Made by a program: the position numbers and the translations under genes
Shown: piece by piece, positions 53,865-64,000 of the stretch
Layout of the letters: each line of letters starts with the position of its first letter
How positions within the stretch are numbered: position 1 is the first letter of the stretch
Notes under the pieces: generated by a model
Seen by the model: the letters and a program-made list of their open reading frames with translations, nothing else
Database searches by the model: none
What the model was told of the DNA's origin: nothing
Assembly: GCA_007844125.1 (NCBI GenBank)
Contig: CM017564.1
Location: forward strand, 27,071,158 to 27,135,157
DNA from: Sinonovacula constricta
Taxonomy: Eukaryota; Mollusca; Bivalvia; Cardiida; Solecurtidae
DNA length: 64,000 nucleotides
Direction of reading: 5' to 3'

Positions 53865-55082
53865 CTGGAACCAGACAACACACAAGCCTATATCAACAAC
53901 TGAAGCATTCTTGAAGTATTTGAAAGTCTGAAATTCTATCTATCCATGATAGCTTCAACAACAACTGAAGTACGACATGACAAAAAAAATCACCTGCCAC
54001 ATCCTGATTCTTTTGGTGCTTCATGTATTCTTTTTTTTATTTTTTTTTTGCTTCTGTTAACTGCTAACAACTACACACCATGGTAACAAGACATACTGTT
54101 GTAGACTCAGCAGCAAAAAATGAAGACATCTAATGACCCAAAACTAAGCTGTCAACTCTCTGATCAGTATTAGTCAAAATCTATATTATGATGACACTAA
54201 TGCTATTTACCATTTTTTAAAGAATTTCTCAATTCTAACCAGAAACGGGTGGAATCATAAATTCTATTTTTAATTTTACAGCGACTGACTTTATTTACCC
54301 CTAAAGCAACTCTAAACTTATATTTCCGATGTGGAAGCTGCAAATCAAATTTGGTACAAATATCAATCATTATAGGTATTGCTGGGTATAAAAAATCTAT
54401 TTCTGTAACAGTAACCTTGACCATGACCTTAATGACCCATAAAAACTCCCTTTTCCATAGGGAAACTATACATCAAAGGTGGTAAAAATATCTCAATTCC
54501 AACAGCTGACATACACCAGAATGACCTAGGTAATAATATTTTCAGTAACGAATCATTAACAGAACTCAAATTCGATACTCGACCTTTTAAACAAGTAGAG
54601 AAAACAATCATTCAGTCACTGGCAGACAATGTTCACTTCAAAAGTCGTATGTAACAAAATTGGGTAAAAAAAAAATGTTCTCTAATGCAACCAAATAAAT
54701 TATTGTTTACAGATTCTGCAAAAAAACGTTTACTGCTTCCCTACATCCATGTGAGAAGTATATTATAACAACCCACTTGTCACTATGAAACTGTGTTTCC
54801 TGTCCAAACCAAACTGCCCAGAAAACATGATCATCAGGGTAAATGGCTCTGATGTTGATATCTATTTGTAGCTGAAATCTCCTTATTGTTTACTGACAAA
54901 TTTGAATAACAGATACATTTCCCAATTTTGACTATCTAATAATTTAGATATTGTTATAAACAGTCTTTCCTTGAACTAAAGTAAATGTTTATACAGCAAT
55001 TATGCACCAATTCCCCAGAACAAGGGTATCATGTTGTAACATGTATTAGACTGCACAGTTACCTATTTTTAAACCAAGACAA

Positions 55083-55375
55083 CCACGTGACCATTTATGT
55101 TATAGCTCATCCACATCATTCGCTGTGAAGTCGATGTCTATTTTTTAGCCGAAATCTCAATTGTTCTTATTTACAGATTTGAAAAGATTGAACATTTTAG
55201 GTGTTGATTAACACATTTTAAAGACCCAAAATTGTGAAAACTGTTGAAAGTCTTCAAAGCTTAGACTTAATGTATATCTTCAGAAATTATGCACAAAAAC
55301 CTTAAACAAATGTCAGATATTGTTACATAAATTAGATATAGGCAAACTGTCGAATACAATCTTTAAATGATATAT
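55083..55375 (+). repeat. Dispersed repeat family D
   Basis: Order of shared landmarks: ATCATTCGCTGTGAAGTCGA, ATGTCTATTTTTTAGC, TATGCACAAAAACC, GTCAGATATTGTTACAT, GGCAAACTGTCGAATAC. Matches 4736-5015 in the same orientation. Confidence 0.65.
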
Positions 55376-55674
55376 GTAGTATGCGACATTATTTGACAGT
55401 ACAAAATTTAAAACAAAAAAAGACCAACCAGTTGTGGTACTATCCTTATTACCAGTAGTTTTATCTGAAGCAATGGAGAAAAAACATGGAAGAATTTATA
55501 AAACTTGATGATAAAGCCAAGATATTTCCTACCTATTTTACCTTTGCTATATTACTGACATATTTTAAAAAACACAAGCAAGCAATACAGACCTCTTCAT
55601 AATTACTGCCTGAGACAATGAACCTAGCTAATTAGATGTACATGAGTTCTAGATTTCATGAACATTTTATAAAC

Positions 55675-56325
55675 AAGAGGGCCATGATGGTCCTTAATTG
55701 CTCACCTGATGACACAGGCTTTTAGTAGGCTCAAATCTGGCATCAAGTAATTAAGAGTTATTTACTTTAGAAATCTTTGGTGAAGATTGGACCATTAGTG
55801 TGGCCACTGGGTTGATAACATTTTCTAGAATTTTTACTGAAAATTACTGAATCCACATGACTCACTTCAAAACATATGTAAGATTTCATACTGGCAAACA
55901 TGCTGGCTAAGTTTAGTGAAGATTGGGCCATTAATGTGGCTGGCCTCTTAAGTGTTTTCACAAGGTTTTTAGTGATCTACAGTTACGAATTCATCCAGAA
56001 TTTCATGCAGACAAACATTCAGACCAAGATTGGTAAAGATTGGGCTATAAATAGGGTCTCTAGTGTGTTCACAAGTTTTTCCTAAAATCTGACCTAGTGA
56101 CCTACTTTTTGACCCCAGGTGACCCAATAATGAACTCATCCAAGATTTCATGTAGACAAACATTCTGACCAAGTTTGATAAAGATTGGATAAAAACTGTG
56201 GCCTTTAGTGTGTTAACAAGCTAAAATGTTGACGCCGGACGCCAGAGGATGGACTCCAGACGAGGGACCAAGCGGTATCACAAAAGCTCTCCTTGAGCAA
56301 GTTGTGTTCAGGTGAGCTAAAAAAG
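55675..56325 (+). mobile_element. Dispersed element with GCTCACCTGA...TCAGGTGAGC termini
   Basis: Starts GAGGGCCATGATGGTCCTTA then ATTGCTCACCTGA, and ends TTCAGGTGAGCTAAAAAA, so the 10 bp GCTCACCTGA is inverted at the far end. The body has ~115-bp imperfect units with AAGATTGGGC, CATGCAGACAAACATTC and TTCACAAG. A non-autonomous element of a type common in bivalves (general knowledge). Confidence 0.8.
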
Positions 56326-56954
56326 ACATTTCTATCTTCAAATGAGAAGAGTCATATTTCAGAAAAACATGTTCTGACATTATACATTCAACCAGGAGTG
56401 CCAAAGAGAAAAAGAAACAAGCCCAGTCATTATGCATTCAGTTATTTGTACACTGATCAATATAAAATAGGGATGGAATTATGACGTAGTGTCATTTTCA
56501 TGCATCTGAAAACGTAGTCATGTAATGTAATTTCTAAAATAAGTACTCGTATAAGGCAAGCTGATCAATGATTTTATTTTTATAGTGTTAAAGCAAAAAA
56601 AAAGTTTACACAATAAATAAAGATCTTAAATCAAACTTTTGTAAGGAAACACATGTACAAGTTTATAACAATCTGTGTCTAAAGTATATATAAATTTGTT
56701 ATGGGAATAAGTCAAATATCTGTCACAAATTACAGCCGGTACATGCTGGTAGAGAATAGCTTAGAAGTCTATTATAATTTGCTTTCAGACTAGAACAAAT
56801 ATTACTCTTTTTTAAAGGTCACTTGGTTAATAGTCATTATATGACATGAAAAGGTCATCTGGTTGTAATTCACTTAAATGACATGAAGTTAATGCATAAT
56901 AGATAAATACAAGCTAGAAAAGCTTACAGGCTCAGCAGGGCTGTTAAACCAGAA

Positions 56955-57187
56955 TGATCAGGTTTTGTTGTTTGGTGATAAACATCCCAGTCGCACAGTG
57001 ACAGACCTTATAACTAAATCCTGTGTATATTTGTGGAGGAAGACTGCAGACCATTGTTGGGGGTAAAACTATCTGCCGGCCAAAGGTCAGCTGGAAGACT
57101 TCCAAACATGTAATACATGCTAGCTCTAACCGGGACTTGAACCTGCATGGTGAGGGAGGCCCAGGAGTCAGACTCAATCAGAGTCTG
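56955..57187 (-). mobile_element. tRNA-derived SINE, family C
   Basis: The minus strand carries a GGTTCAAGTCCCGGTT-type B box, GTCTTCCAGCTGACCTTTGG and GTCTTCCTCCACAAATA, like the other family C copies. The tail is diverged. Confidence 0.65.
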
Positions 57188-57329
57188 TGACTTGTCCCAC
57201 TCAGTCTGGATACCCTTTAGGAATGTTTATGTATATGGGTGTGGCAGCATGGATGGCCTATCATGTAATGGGCATATACCATTTGCATGTATTTATTATT
57301 TGGTGTTGATGATAATAACTATGTTAATT

Positions 57330-57545
57330 AGTTATTATAATCATCATCTGCATCATAATAATCATCATAATCACCACCACCACCATAACCATCATAATAA
57401 CTATCATCACCATTATCATTTCATTCAGTATCATCTTCACAATTATTATCACCATAGTAATCCTAATCATCACATTATCATCAACACCATCAACATTATC
57501 ATCGTAATTATTATCAAAACCACCAATCACAATCATGATCACTAT
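57330..57545. repeat. Imperfect (ATC/CAT)n microsatellite
   Basis: CAT, ATCA and CACCAT triplets with many interruptions produce His/Asn-rich or Met/Ile/Val-rich open frames that are not genes. Confidence 0.88.
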
Positions 57546-57692
57546 CATTATAATTTTACATCCTCATCCACCAAGACGTTGACAAGGATGTCACCAAGTT
57601 CACTTTCTCTCAAACAGTGGTGGTTCGCCATTTATGAGACTAACCTCTAGTAAAGAGATAATTTTTATGAACATTATAGTCTGCAACATTAT

Positions 57693-58220
57693 CAGGCTGA
57701 CCAGTGACCTTCTGTGAAAAAGTAGGGCAAAAGTAGGGCTCAATTTCTTTAAAAAGTATGGCAAAAGTAGGGATTTTGTAGGTGAAAAGTAGGAATAGGA
57801 GGGCTATTTTCTTACCGTTGCTCAAAAAAAATCAGGTAATGAACTCACTGAATAGCAAAATGAAGACCACAGAACTTCAGGCTATTGTTCTTGTGCTTTG
57901 GTGAACTTTACAGAATGTCTGCTGTAGAGCCATCTACCCACCTCAGTCACACAAGAACAATGTCCATGAAGTGATCTGTGGGCCTCCATCAATGATACAA
58001 CCTTAAATATATTAACATATACAATGTAGAAGCAAACAGATGTTATGATTTTGCTGAAAATCATGACAAAAGACTTAAAAATGTTCTTAAAAATTTGACA
58101 GTATGAATACAATAAAGCAGGGATTTAAGGGCTTTGTTTTAAAAAGTAGGGAAAAGTAGGGCCCTCCCTTGTCAAAAAAGTAGGGAAAAGAAGGAAAAGT
58201 AGGGCCTGCTGGTCAGCCTG
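57693..58220. mobile_element. Non-autonomous TIR transposon with CATTAT target-site duplication
   Basis: Exact 12-bp inverted ends CAGGCTGACCAG and CTGGTCAGCCTG are flanked by direct CATTAT copies (57687-57692 and 58221-58226). 528 bp, no transposase. Both subterminal zones are rich in AAAAGTAGGG motifs (at least four on each side), candidates for transposase binding. Confidence 0.85.
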
Positions 58221-58311
58221 CATTATCTACCAGATATACACAGCCTATATGAATAGAATATATGGAAATCTCTTAATTCTTCTATTCTTTTCTGTTGTTG
58301 TTGTGGTTTTT

Positions 58312-58430
58312 TAAATTATAATGGTCATTATAGCAACAGCCAGGTATTTTAATGAAGGAAGACCCCTGACAAATGTCTGGATAGAACCGCTCTGGATAGA
58401 AAGGTCAGATGGAACATCTTCCATGTTGTA
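58312..58430 (-). mobile_element. SINE family C fragment
   Basis: The minus strand shows GGTTCTATCCAGACATTTGTC, GGGGTCTTCCTTCATT and TTGCTATAATGACCATTATAA; the tRNA-like head is missing. Confidence 0.65.
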
Positions 58431-59318
58431 ATAAATGGTCTTGTTCATTGATATTGATGAGACATGGCATCCACTACTTACTACCCTTCTTTCATTCCAT
58501 CATAAACAAGAAAGAGCCAGGATGTGAGACATCCAAGGCACCTTAGAGAGCATGCGCTTTAAACGAGAAGATGACTATCCAGGGAACTAAACACCCCCTT
58601 ACTCTGTTGATTAATTACATAAACATTTGACAGTAAAGAACCATAACTCTGATGGGAAGTAGACTATTTTTGCTACTTTGTTTTCCTTGTTCTCTGCTAT
58701 ATCAGTATTTACAAGCTGTATTTCTAACATTGGTATACTCAGTTTCTTTTGTTAAACAAAACTTTGCTAATAGGCTACATTTTTAATGCTTCCTTATATA
58801 ATTGCAAGCTACACTTTATTGTTGCAAGCTATCCTGTTAAAAAAACAGAACACTTGGTTCTTTTCTCTGAAAAGTGTCTCACGGAACACCTCCGGCATAG
58901 TGTTATTGACTGCTACACTATCATCCCCATAAAAAAAATGCATTCCATATGACGCACCACGCGGCGCAATTATACTAAACCTACATGTTAAGCTCAGTCA
59001 TTGGGATATTGTTGACTTGTCCACTAGAGACAAATTTTAGGATACAGATGATATAAGTGAGCATGTGGTTGTTGTTTCTGTGTGTGTGTATTGACAAGTG
59101 AGATGATGATCTCAAACCTGCTAGCTAGCATTAATATCATCAGCAGCAAGAATAATACATCGACCAGTCTACTGACAAACCAAATGCACCAGCTAGTAAT
59201 TCCTTATCGCAGATATAGGTTTAAGCAATAGCCGGAAGCAAATATTTAGCAATGAATTTTAGTAAATAAATGACACATAAGCGAATAATTTAGCAAGTAA
59301 TTTTAGTGAACAAATGAT

Positions 59319-59588
59319 TGGCCGCAAAAGCTCAAGTGGTAGAGTGTCAAATTGCGGATCGGGAGATCGCGGGTTAAAACCCCAGCGGGTCAAACCAAAG
59401 ACTTTAAAGTTGGTAGTAGTGGCTTCCCTCCTTACGCTCCGGGCTAAGGGGACAGCATTACACCTCACTCATCGGTATAATGGACTGGTCGGGTTCAGTC
59501 CCTGTGCACCTCCATAGTGCTCCTGTGCTATAGAAATGTTGCTGCACAGTATCTGCAAAAATCCCGCCAAATCCCAAATCCCACAAGT
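59319..59588 (+). mobile_element. tRNA-derived SINE, family B
   Basis: Head GGCCGCAAAAGCTCAAGTGGTAGAG with a GGTTAAAACCC B box, then GGTAGTAGTGGCTTCCCTCC and TATAATGGACTGGTCGGG. The tail ATGATAG is partly lost. Confidence 0.88.
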
Positions 59589-60364
59589 GACAAAGTTGTT
59601 GATGCTGCTCTTTTGTTTATAGATCAAAGTTGTTTGAAATAAGAAATTATTTTAATCATAAAGGAAGATCATGAGTTTTCTTAAATAAAACTTCTTTGAT
59701 ATGAGATAAATTCCTAACAAAGTAGCATGCCATTAAATATCAGTATAGCCTTCTAGTGTTGTGTTAAATCAAGGCTTGCAATTTGTTGCTACCGGTTCCC
59801 GATGGAATACATGGTTTTATAATGTGGCAGTCATGTCAGGAATGTTGGTTCAAATGTCAAATGTATAGACAAGTTCAAAATAGCTTTCCTTTAATTTATC
59901 ACACACACACAAAAACCTAATAAACATAGGAGTAAGTTTTTACATGATCGATTTATGGTGTCACACTTAGATGGGAGCGTATAGTGTTGTAGTAACAAAC
60001 AAAATCCTAGCAAAATAGGTCTGTTGTACCATAATATTACCTAATGCAGTGAACTGCGCTATGGCTGTGTATGTAACTTCGATCCATGAATTTAAGCACA
60101 ACTTAATCTCACTGATACCTTTAAAGCAGAAGACTTTCCGTACATATGTTTATTTTGAATATTACACCTTGATAAATTGTTGTCCTCCTCTCTCTCACTA
60201 CTTTGAAAACTGGTTCATAAGGTGTTAAACATGTAAGTACATTTTCATTCAATTGTAACCTTTTTAAGTGTTTGAAAGCTGTTTGCAGTTACTATTTTCA
60301 GTTTCCTAAAAGGACATGTTTCAAATTTGAGTTCCATGGATAATTCATGTTTTGTTTTGTTTGT

Positions 60365-60560
60365 GTTTTGTTACATCGCACTGACACAATTATGGTTAAG
60401 CAACGTCAGTTAATTATTGGCAGTGGAAGACTCCAGACTTATGCCTGGGTAGTTGGAAAACCTCCCCACATGAAAGTTCTCGCCCCGACCGGGACACGAA
60501 CCCATGCGTTGAGGGGCTGAGGTGTTACAAGTCAGCGGCTCTAATCGCTCAAACACGTGG
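60365..60560 (-). mobile_element. tRNA-derived SINE, family C-like
   Basis: The minus strand has CCACGTGTTTGAGCGATTAGAG (head), a GGTTCGTGTCCCGGTC B box, and CCAGGCATAAGTCTGGAGTC. The 3' part ACATCGCACTGACACAATTA recurs in variant form at 32638. Confidence 0.65.
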
Positions 60561-61049
60561 ATAATTTAATATGTGAAAATAATAGTGGATGCATGTATTC
60601 GTTGCCACAAATATAACTCCTGAAAATGAAAAACACAAGTTAACATCCTTCACTAGTTAAAATCATGTTTATCCGATTGTTTACAAAACAAGGGAATCAC
60701 CACAGTTTTTTTTACTGCAGCTCAAAGACATGTCAAAAAGTCACATGACTTTCACTGACAGATAAACAACAAAATGGCTTACACTTATGATAGTCCAAGT
60801 AAGGTTTGTACTGAAATTTCAGTAACAATCATCAGTGATGTTCCCAATACACTTTGCAAAAACCATGTGGAATCTAAAAATAGTTTAAAAAGCTATGTAG
60901 CTTAAAAAGAAAACACCCTGTGTAAACTTGTAATTTCAATAAAACAGATTATTTACTGTTGCCTCTTGTTAACATTTAATAAGTTTAATTGAAATAACCA
61001 TTTTTTTAGTATGATTAACATCTGGATTCAGCCTTTAATTATATTTACA

Positions 61050-61120
61050 TTATTATAGCTACAATGGTCTATAGCCATTTGCTATTTACATTATTATGGC
61101 TACAATGGTCTATGGCCATC
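61050..61120. repeat. Short tandem duplication (~40 bp x2)
   Basis: ATTTACATTATTATAGCTAC then AATGGTCTATAGCCAT is followed at once by a second copy with GGC in place of AGC. Confidence 0.85.
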
Positions 61121-61707
61121 AACTTAAATAAACTCTACATATTTATTCCAAAGTGCAACACATATTCATGGACAGTCATGACTTAAATTAGCTTATGTTT
61201 TCATGTCTTATATCAAGGCGGGCAGTTCTCTTTGAATCCAGCCAGTGATTCATGTCATTCTGTCAGACTGAGTAACAATTTACAGTTATTGACCTGAAGG
61301 ACATGTATGGTATTGACCAAGTTTTACCTGTCTTAATAGTGACTTTAAACCTTGTGTGCCTGACAGTTTTGTTTAACCACTGTAGTTAAGAACTCTGGGA
61401 ACTGAAAAGACTAATGAAGAAAGAAAGTACTATTAGCAATCCGTAGCTCTCAAGTCTATAATTGGAGGAACTGGATCAATAAAGTAAACCGGATTAACAG
61501 ACCCAGCTTTCTTTATTACTATGCCATGATCTAAAAATATTCCTTTCAACAATTTCACCCACATACATATTAACCAGTGCATAAGCTTAATTGTTCACAA
61601 TATGTGTACCTTAATATACATTTAAGCGCTGAAAAGAGCAGTTATGGTGGTGTAAGTTTAACCCTGAAAAAGTGATTAAAGGTGTGCAAATATCTGTCAA
61701 AATTAGT

Positions 61708-61990
61708 GTTTATTGGGTTTATCGTCCCACCAACAGTATTTCAGTTATCTGAAGATGGTGTCCATTTGAAGCAGATAAAGTGCTGCCTTCACTGTGTATA
61801 GCATGCCATGAACACCTGGCATGATACAACACCCAGTTACATCATCCTGACACCGGGCCCACCAGTCATGGAACAAGCCTTATATATGCTAAAGCGTTAG
61901 CAAGGGAGCTATGCCACTACCATTTTTAACGACATTGGTATGTCTCGGCATGGGATCGAACCTGGGGCCTCCCATACCTGGAGCCTTACC
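61708..61990 (-). mobile_element. tRNA-derived SINE, family A (5' truncated)
   Basis: Body matches 29337 and 39153 (GTTTATTGGGTTTATCGTCC, GTTATCTGAAGATGGTGTCC, GTGCTGCCTTCACTGTG). The A-box end is missing past CCTGGAGCC. Confidence 0.88.
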
Positions 61991-62284
61991 TTAGATTAAA
62001 ACTTACTCCCAGTTATTTATTCCGTTAACACTACACCCATGTGATCTGAACCTAAATATTCTGATTGGGAAATCCTTATACGAAGCATGTGGTAACTTCA
62101 GACTGAGATGCTGAGTGGATACAAATCACCTCTGTCATACATAGCATGTTACAGATCGGCAAAAAGGTAGTGAGGCCCTGTATGGGATAATGCAAATATC
62201 TTGGTCCAGCAGAAAAGTGCTCACCATTTGAATCCTTTCCTCTAGTCACTGTGTGTTACTAATCGATGCAGCATTCATTCATAA

Positions 62285-62592
62285 ACCAGACCAGGTAGCG
62301 CAATTGGTAGAGCATTGGCTCCAGGTACGCAAGGCCCCGGGTTCAAACCCGGGCGATGACAAACTAAAGTCATAAAAATGGTAGTGGCATAGCTCCCTTA
62401 CTAAAGCTCAAGCAAATATAAGGGTAGTTCCAATACTGGTTGGCCCAGTGTCAGGATAATGTGACTGGGTGTGGTATCATGCCAGATGTTCATAGCATGC
62501 TAAACACAGTAAAGGCAGAACTATATCTGCTTCAAGTGGCATTTTCAGATAACTGCAATACTATTGGTGGGACAATAAACCAAACAAACTTT
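62285..62592 (+). mobile_element. tRNA-derived SINE, family A (full length)
   Basis: Best-preserved head: GACCAGGTAGCGCAATTGGT then AGAGC (A box) and GGGTTCAAACCCGGG (B box). Then the full body, ending GGTGGGACAATAAACCAAAC. Inverted relative to the copy at 61708, ~300 bp away. Confidence 0.92.
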
Positions 62593-63009
62593 CATTAATA
62601 AATCTGCATTAAATGTATCTCTGAATAAAGCAATATAATCAGTTGCACTTCTAGTTTAAAATTTTTGGAATATTAATGTAAACACTTGATGCATGCCCGG
62701 ACACAACTGACACATCTAGTCTCTTTTAACATACATTGTTTCCGGACATGCACTAATTCTTCCCTGGCATGAAGACTGACTGTGAGTAGTTAAGGTCATG
62801 CAGAGTCATGCACTTGTGTTTCAAAATACAGATTTCTCATAAGTCTGGATGGTGCCCCCCAAATACAACTTGCTTATTGTTAGCTTATACAGTTTTCTCT
62901 AGCGATGCAAACATTAGGGGTCCTGGCAATCAAATCGATAGAGAAGCAGAGATAATGGTATACACTAAATATAATTTGAGACAGATATATACAAACTCAA
63001 ATGATGGAT

Positions 63010-63230
63010 TGGGATTTGCCGGCATTTTTTGCTGATACTGTGCAGCGACATTTCTACCATTACAGCATAGGGGCACTTATAAGGTGCCCAGGGACTGAAC
63101 CCGGCCAGTTCATTATACTGACACCGACGAGTCGGGCATTATGCTGTCCCCTTACCCCCGAGCGTTAGGAGGAAGCCACTAATCCTCAACCTCACAATCC
63201 TCAAGCATCTGAGCTGTTACGACCGGTTTA
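63010..63230 (-). mobile_element. tRNA-derived SINE, family B
   Basis: The minus strand reads TAACAGCTCAGATG (decayed A box), TAGTGGCTTCCTCCTAACGC, CAGTATAATGAACTGGCCGG and the tail TCGCTGCACAGTATCAGC. B box degraded. Confidence 0.8.
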
Positions 63231-63689
63231 AACTCAAATGAAGTGAACAACACTCATTGAGGCTCTTAGGGAGGATTGGATGCAATTATTAAATAAGCAA
63301 CATTATCAAATCAATACTGTAACAGTTCTAAGATAGTTGTTGTTCTTGACAATAATCCTATTAGTGTCATTGTACACCGTTTCATCACTTCAAATGCACA
63401 GTTGCCATTTTCTTTTAAAAGGCAAGTGAATAAAAAAGTGAAAAAAAGTAACTTGTTTATTTTCCAAGTACAAAATACACGTAAATGTGCCCTTAAAATG
63501 AACAATGTCAGATACATGTATATTCTATAAGCTAACTAAAACCAATTAAAAGTATGTGCCTGTTTGTTCCATTTATTAGTATCTAAATCTTGCATTATTT
63601 TATCTGGACTATGTCAATAGCACACAAGTTCCAAATACAAAAGACAAACAATAACTGCAAGAGTGGAAAAACCTGTGTCGGCTAAGCAC

Positions 63690-63932
63690 AAATTGATCAG
63701 GCTCAAGTGTAGGCTCTGATCAGGCTCAAGTGTAGGCTCTGATCAGGCTCAAGTGTAGGCTCTGATCAGACTCAAGTGTAGGCTCTGATCAGGCTCAAGT
63801 GTAGGCTCTGATCAGACTCAAGTGTAGGCTCTGATCATACCCAAGAGTAGGCTCTGATCAGACTCAAGTGTAGGCTCTGATAAGACTCAAGTGTAGGCTC
63901 TGATCAGACTCAAGTGTAGGCTCTGATCATAT
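63690..63932. repeat. 23-bp minisatellite, ~10 copies
   Basis: Uniform units GATCAGGCTCAAGTGTAGGC then TCT; some units carry GATCAGACTC. It ends at TGATCATATGATGATG. Confidence 0.97.
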
Positions 63933-64000
63933 GATGATGACTGACAACAGTCATGAATAAAATGTAGCATGATCAGGGTTAAATACACTCCAGGCTATTT

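Larger units (their letters stand above)
53865..64000. other. Upstream or first-intron region of IPMK, no exon found
   Basis: I looked for a minus-strand exon ending in phase 1 with an IPMK-like N-terminus (a histidine- and glycine-containing HQVxGH-type motif) and found none. The stretch is filled with SINEs, TIR elements and simple repeats listed separately. Between them (for example 53930-55080, 56330-56940, 60560-61700) I see only AT-rich unique sequence. Confidence 0.5.

Noticed and set aside
57147..57650. His/Asn-rich 167-codon open frame
   Set aside because: Driven by the imperfect CAT microsatellite and a SINE end.
62285..62360. Functional tRNA gene
   Set aside because: A and B boxes are present, but the acceptor stem does not close and a SINE body follows; three other copies share the body.
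53865..64000. First coding exon of IPMK
   Set aside because: Searched by eye on the minus strand for an exon ending in phase 1 with an IPMK-like N-terminus; no convincing candidate.

Overview
This window looks like nuclear DNA from an animal, most likely a bivalve mollusc. It is AT-rich, its genes are split into many short exons with consensus GT/AG borders, and there are no bacterial-style operons. It is crowded with tRNA-derived SINEs, small terminal-inverted-repeat elements and minisatellites. The bivalve assignment is an inference: it rests on the style of the repeats (for example the GGGCCATGATGG...GCTCACCTGA family) and on the type of thioester-protein gene present. Nothing in the sequence names a species.

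Two protein-coding genes can be supported, both on the minus strand and both incomplete. (1) Positions 156-15332 hold 21 confident coding exons plus one tentative first exon of a secreted or surface alpha-2-macroglobulin/CD109-family protein. All splice phases agree and give 897 codons from a signal peptide through macroglobulin domains MG1 to MG6, the protease bait region, and the start of the next domain (MG7 by family order). The rest, including any thioester site, lies beyond position 1. (2) Positions 33111-53864 hold the last four coding exons of inositol polyphosphate multikinase (IPMK), with the PxxxDxKxG and SSLL motifs, the IDF motif and the stop codon. The first coding exon was not found and probably lies further upstream, perhaps beyond position 64000.

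Layout: 1-15332, the macroglobulin gene, with introns carrying two MITEs, SINEs and a ~50-bp minisatellite. 15333-19889, noncoding, with a run of 24 G. 19890-28232, an 8.3-kb array of a 43-bp satellite with a nested 946-bp (22-unit) duplication. 28233-33110, noncoding flank and 3' region of IPMK with dispersed repeats. 33111-53864, IPMK, whose 14.7-kb intron contains at least five separate minisatellites, including a 39-bp repeat that is open in three reading frames. 53865-64000, upstream or intron sequence full of SINEs, a TIR element with a 6-bp target-site duplication, and a 23-bp minisatellite at the end.

The two genes are functionally unrelated: one is extracellular protease trapping or innate immunity, the other intracellular inositol phosphate and phosphoinositide signalling. 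I see no transposase, reverse transcriptase, CRISPR array, intact rRNA or tRNA gene, and no novel multi-gene system. The most unusual material is the repeat landscape and the lineage-specific loops of the macroglobulin protein.
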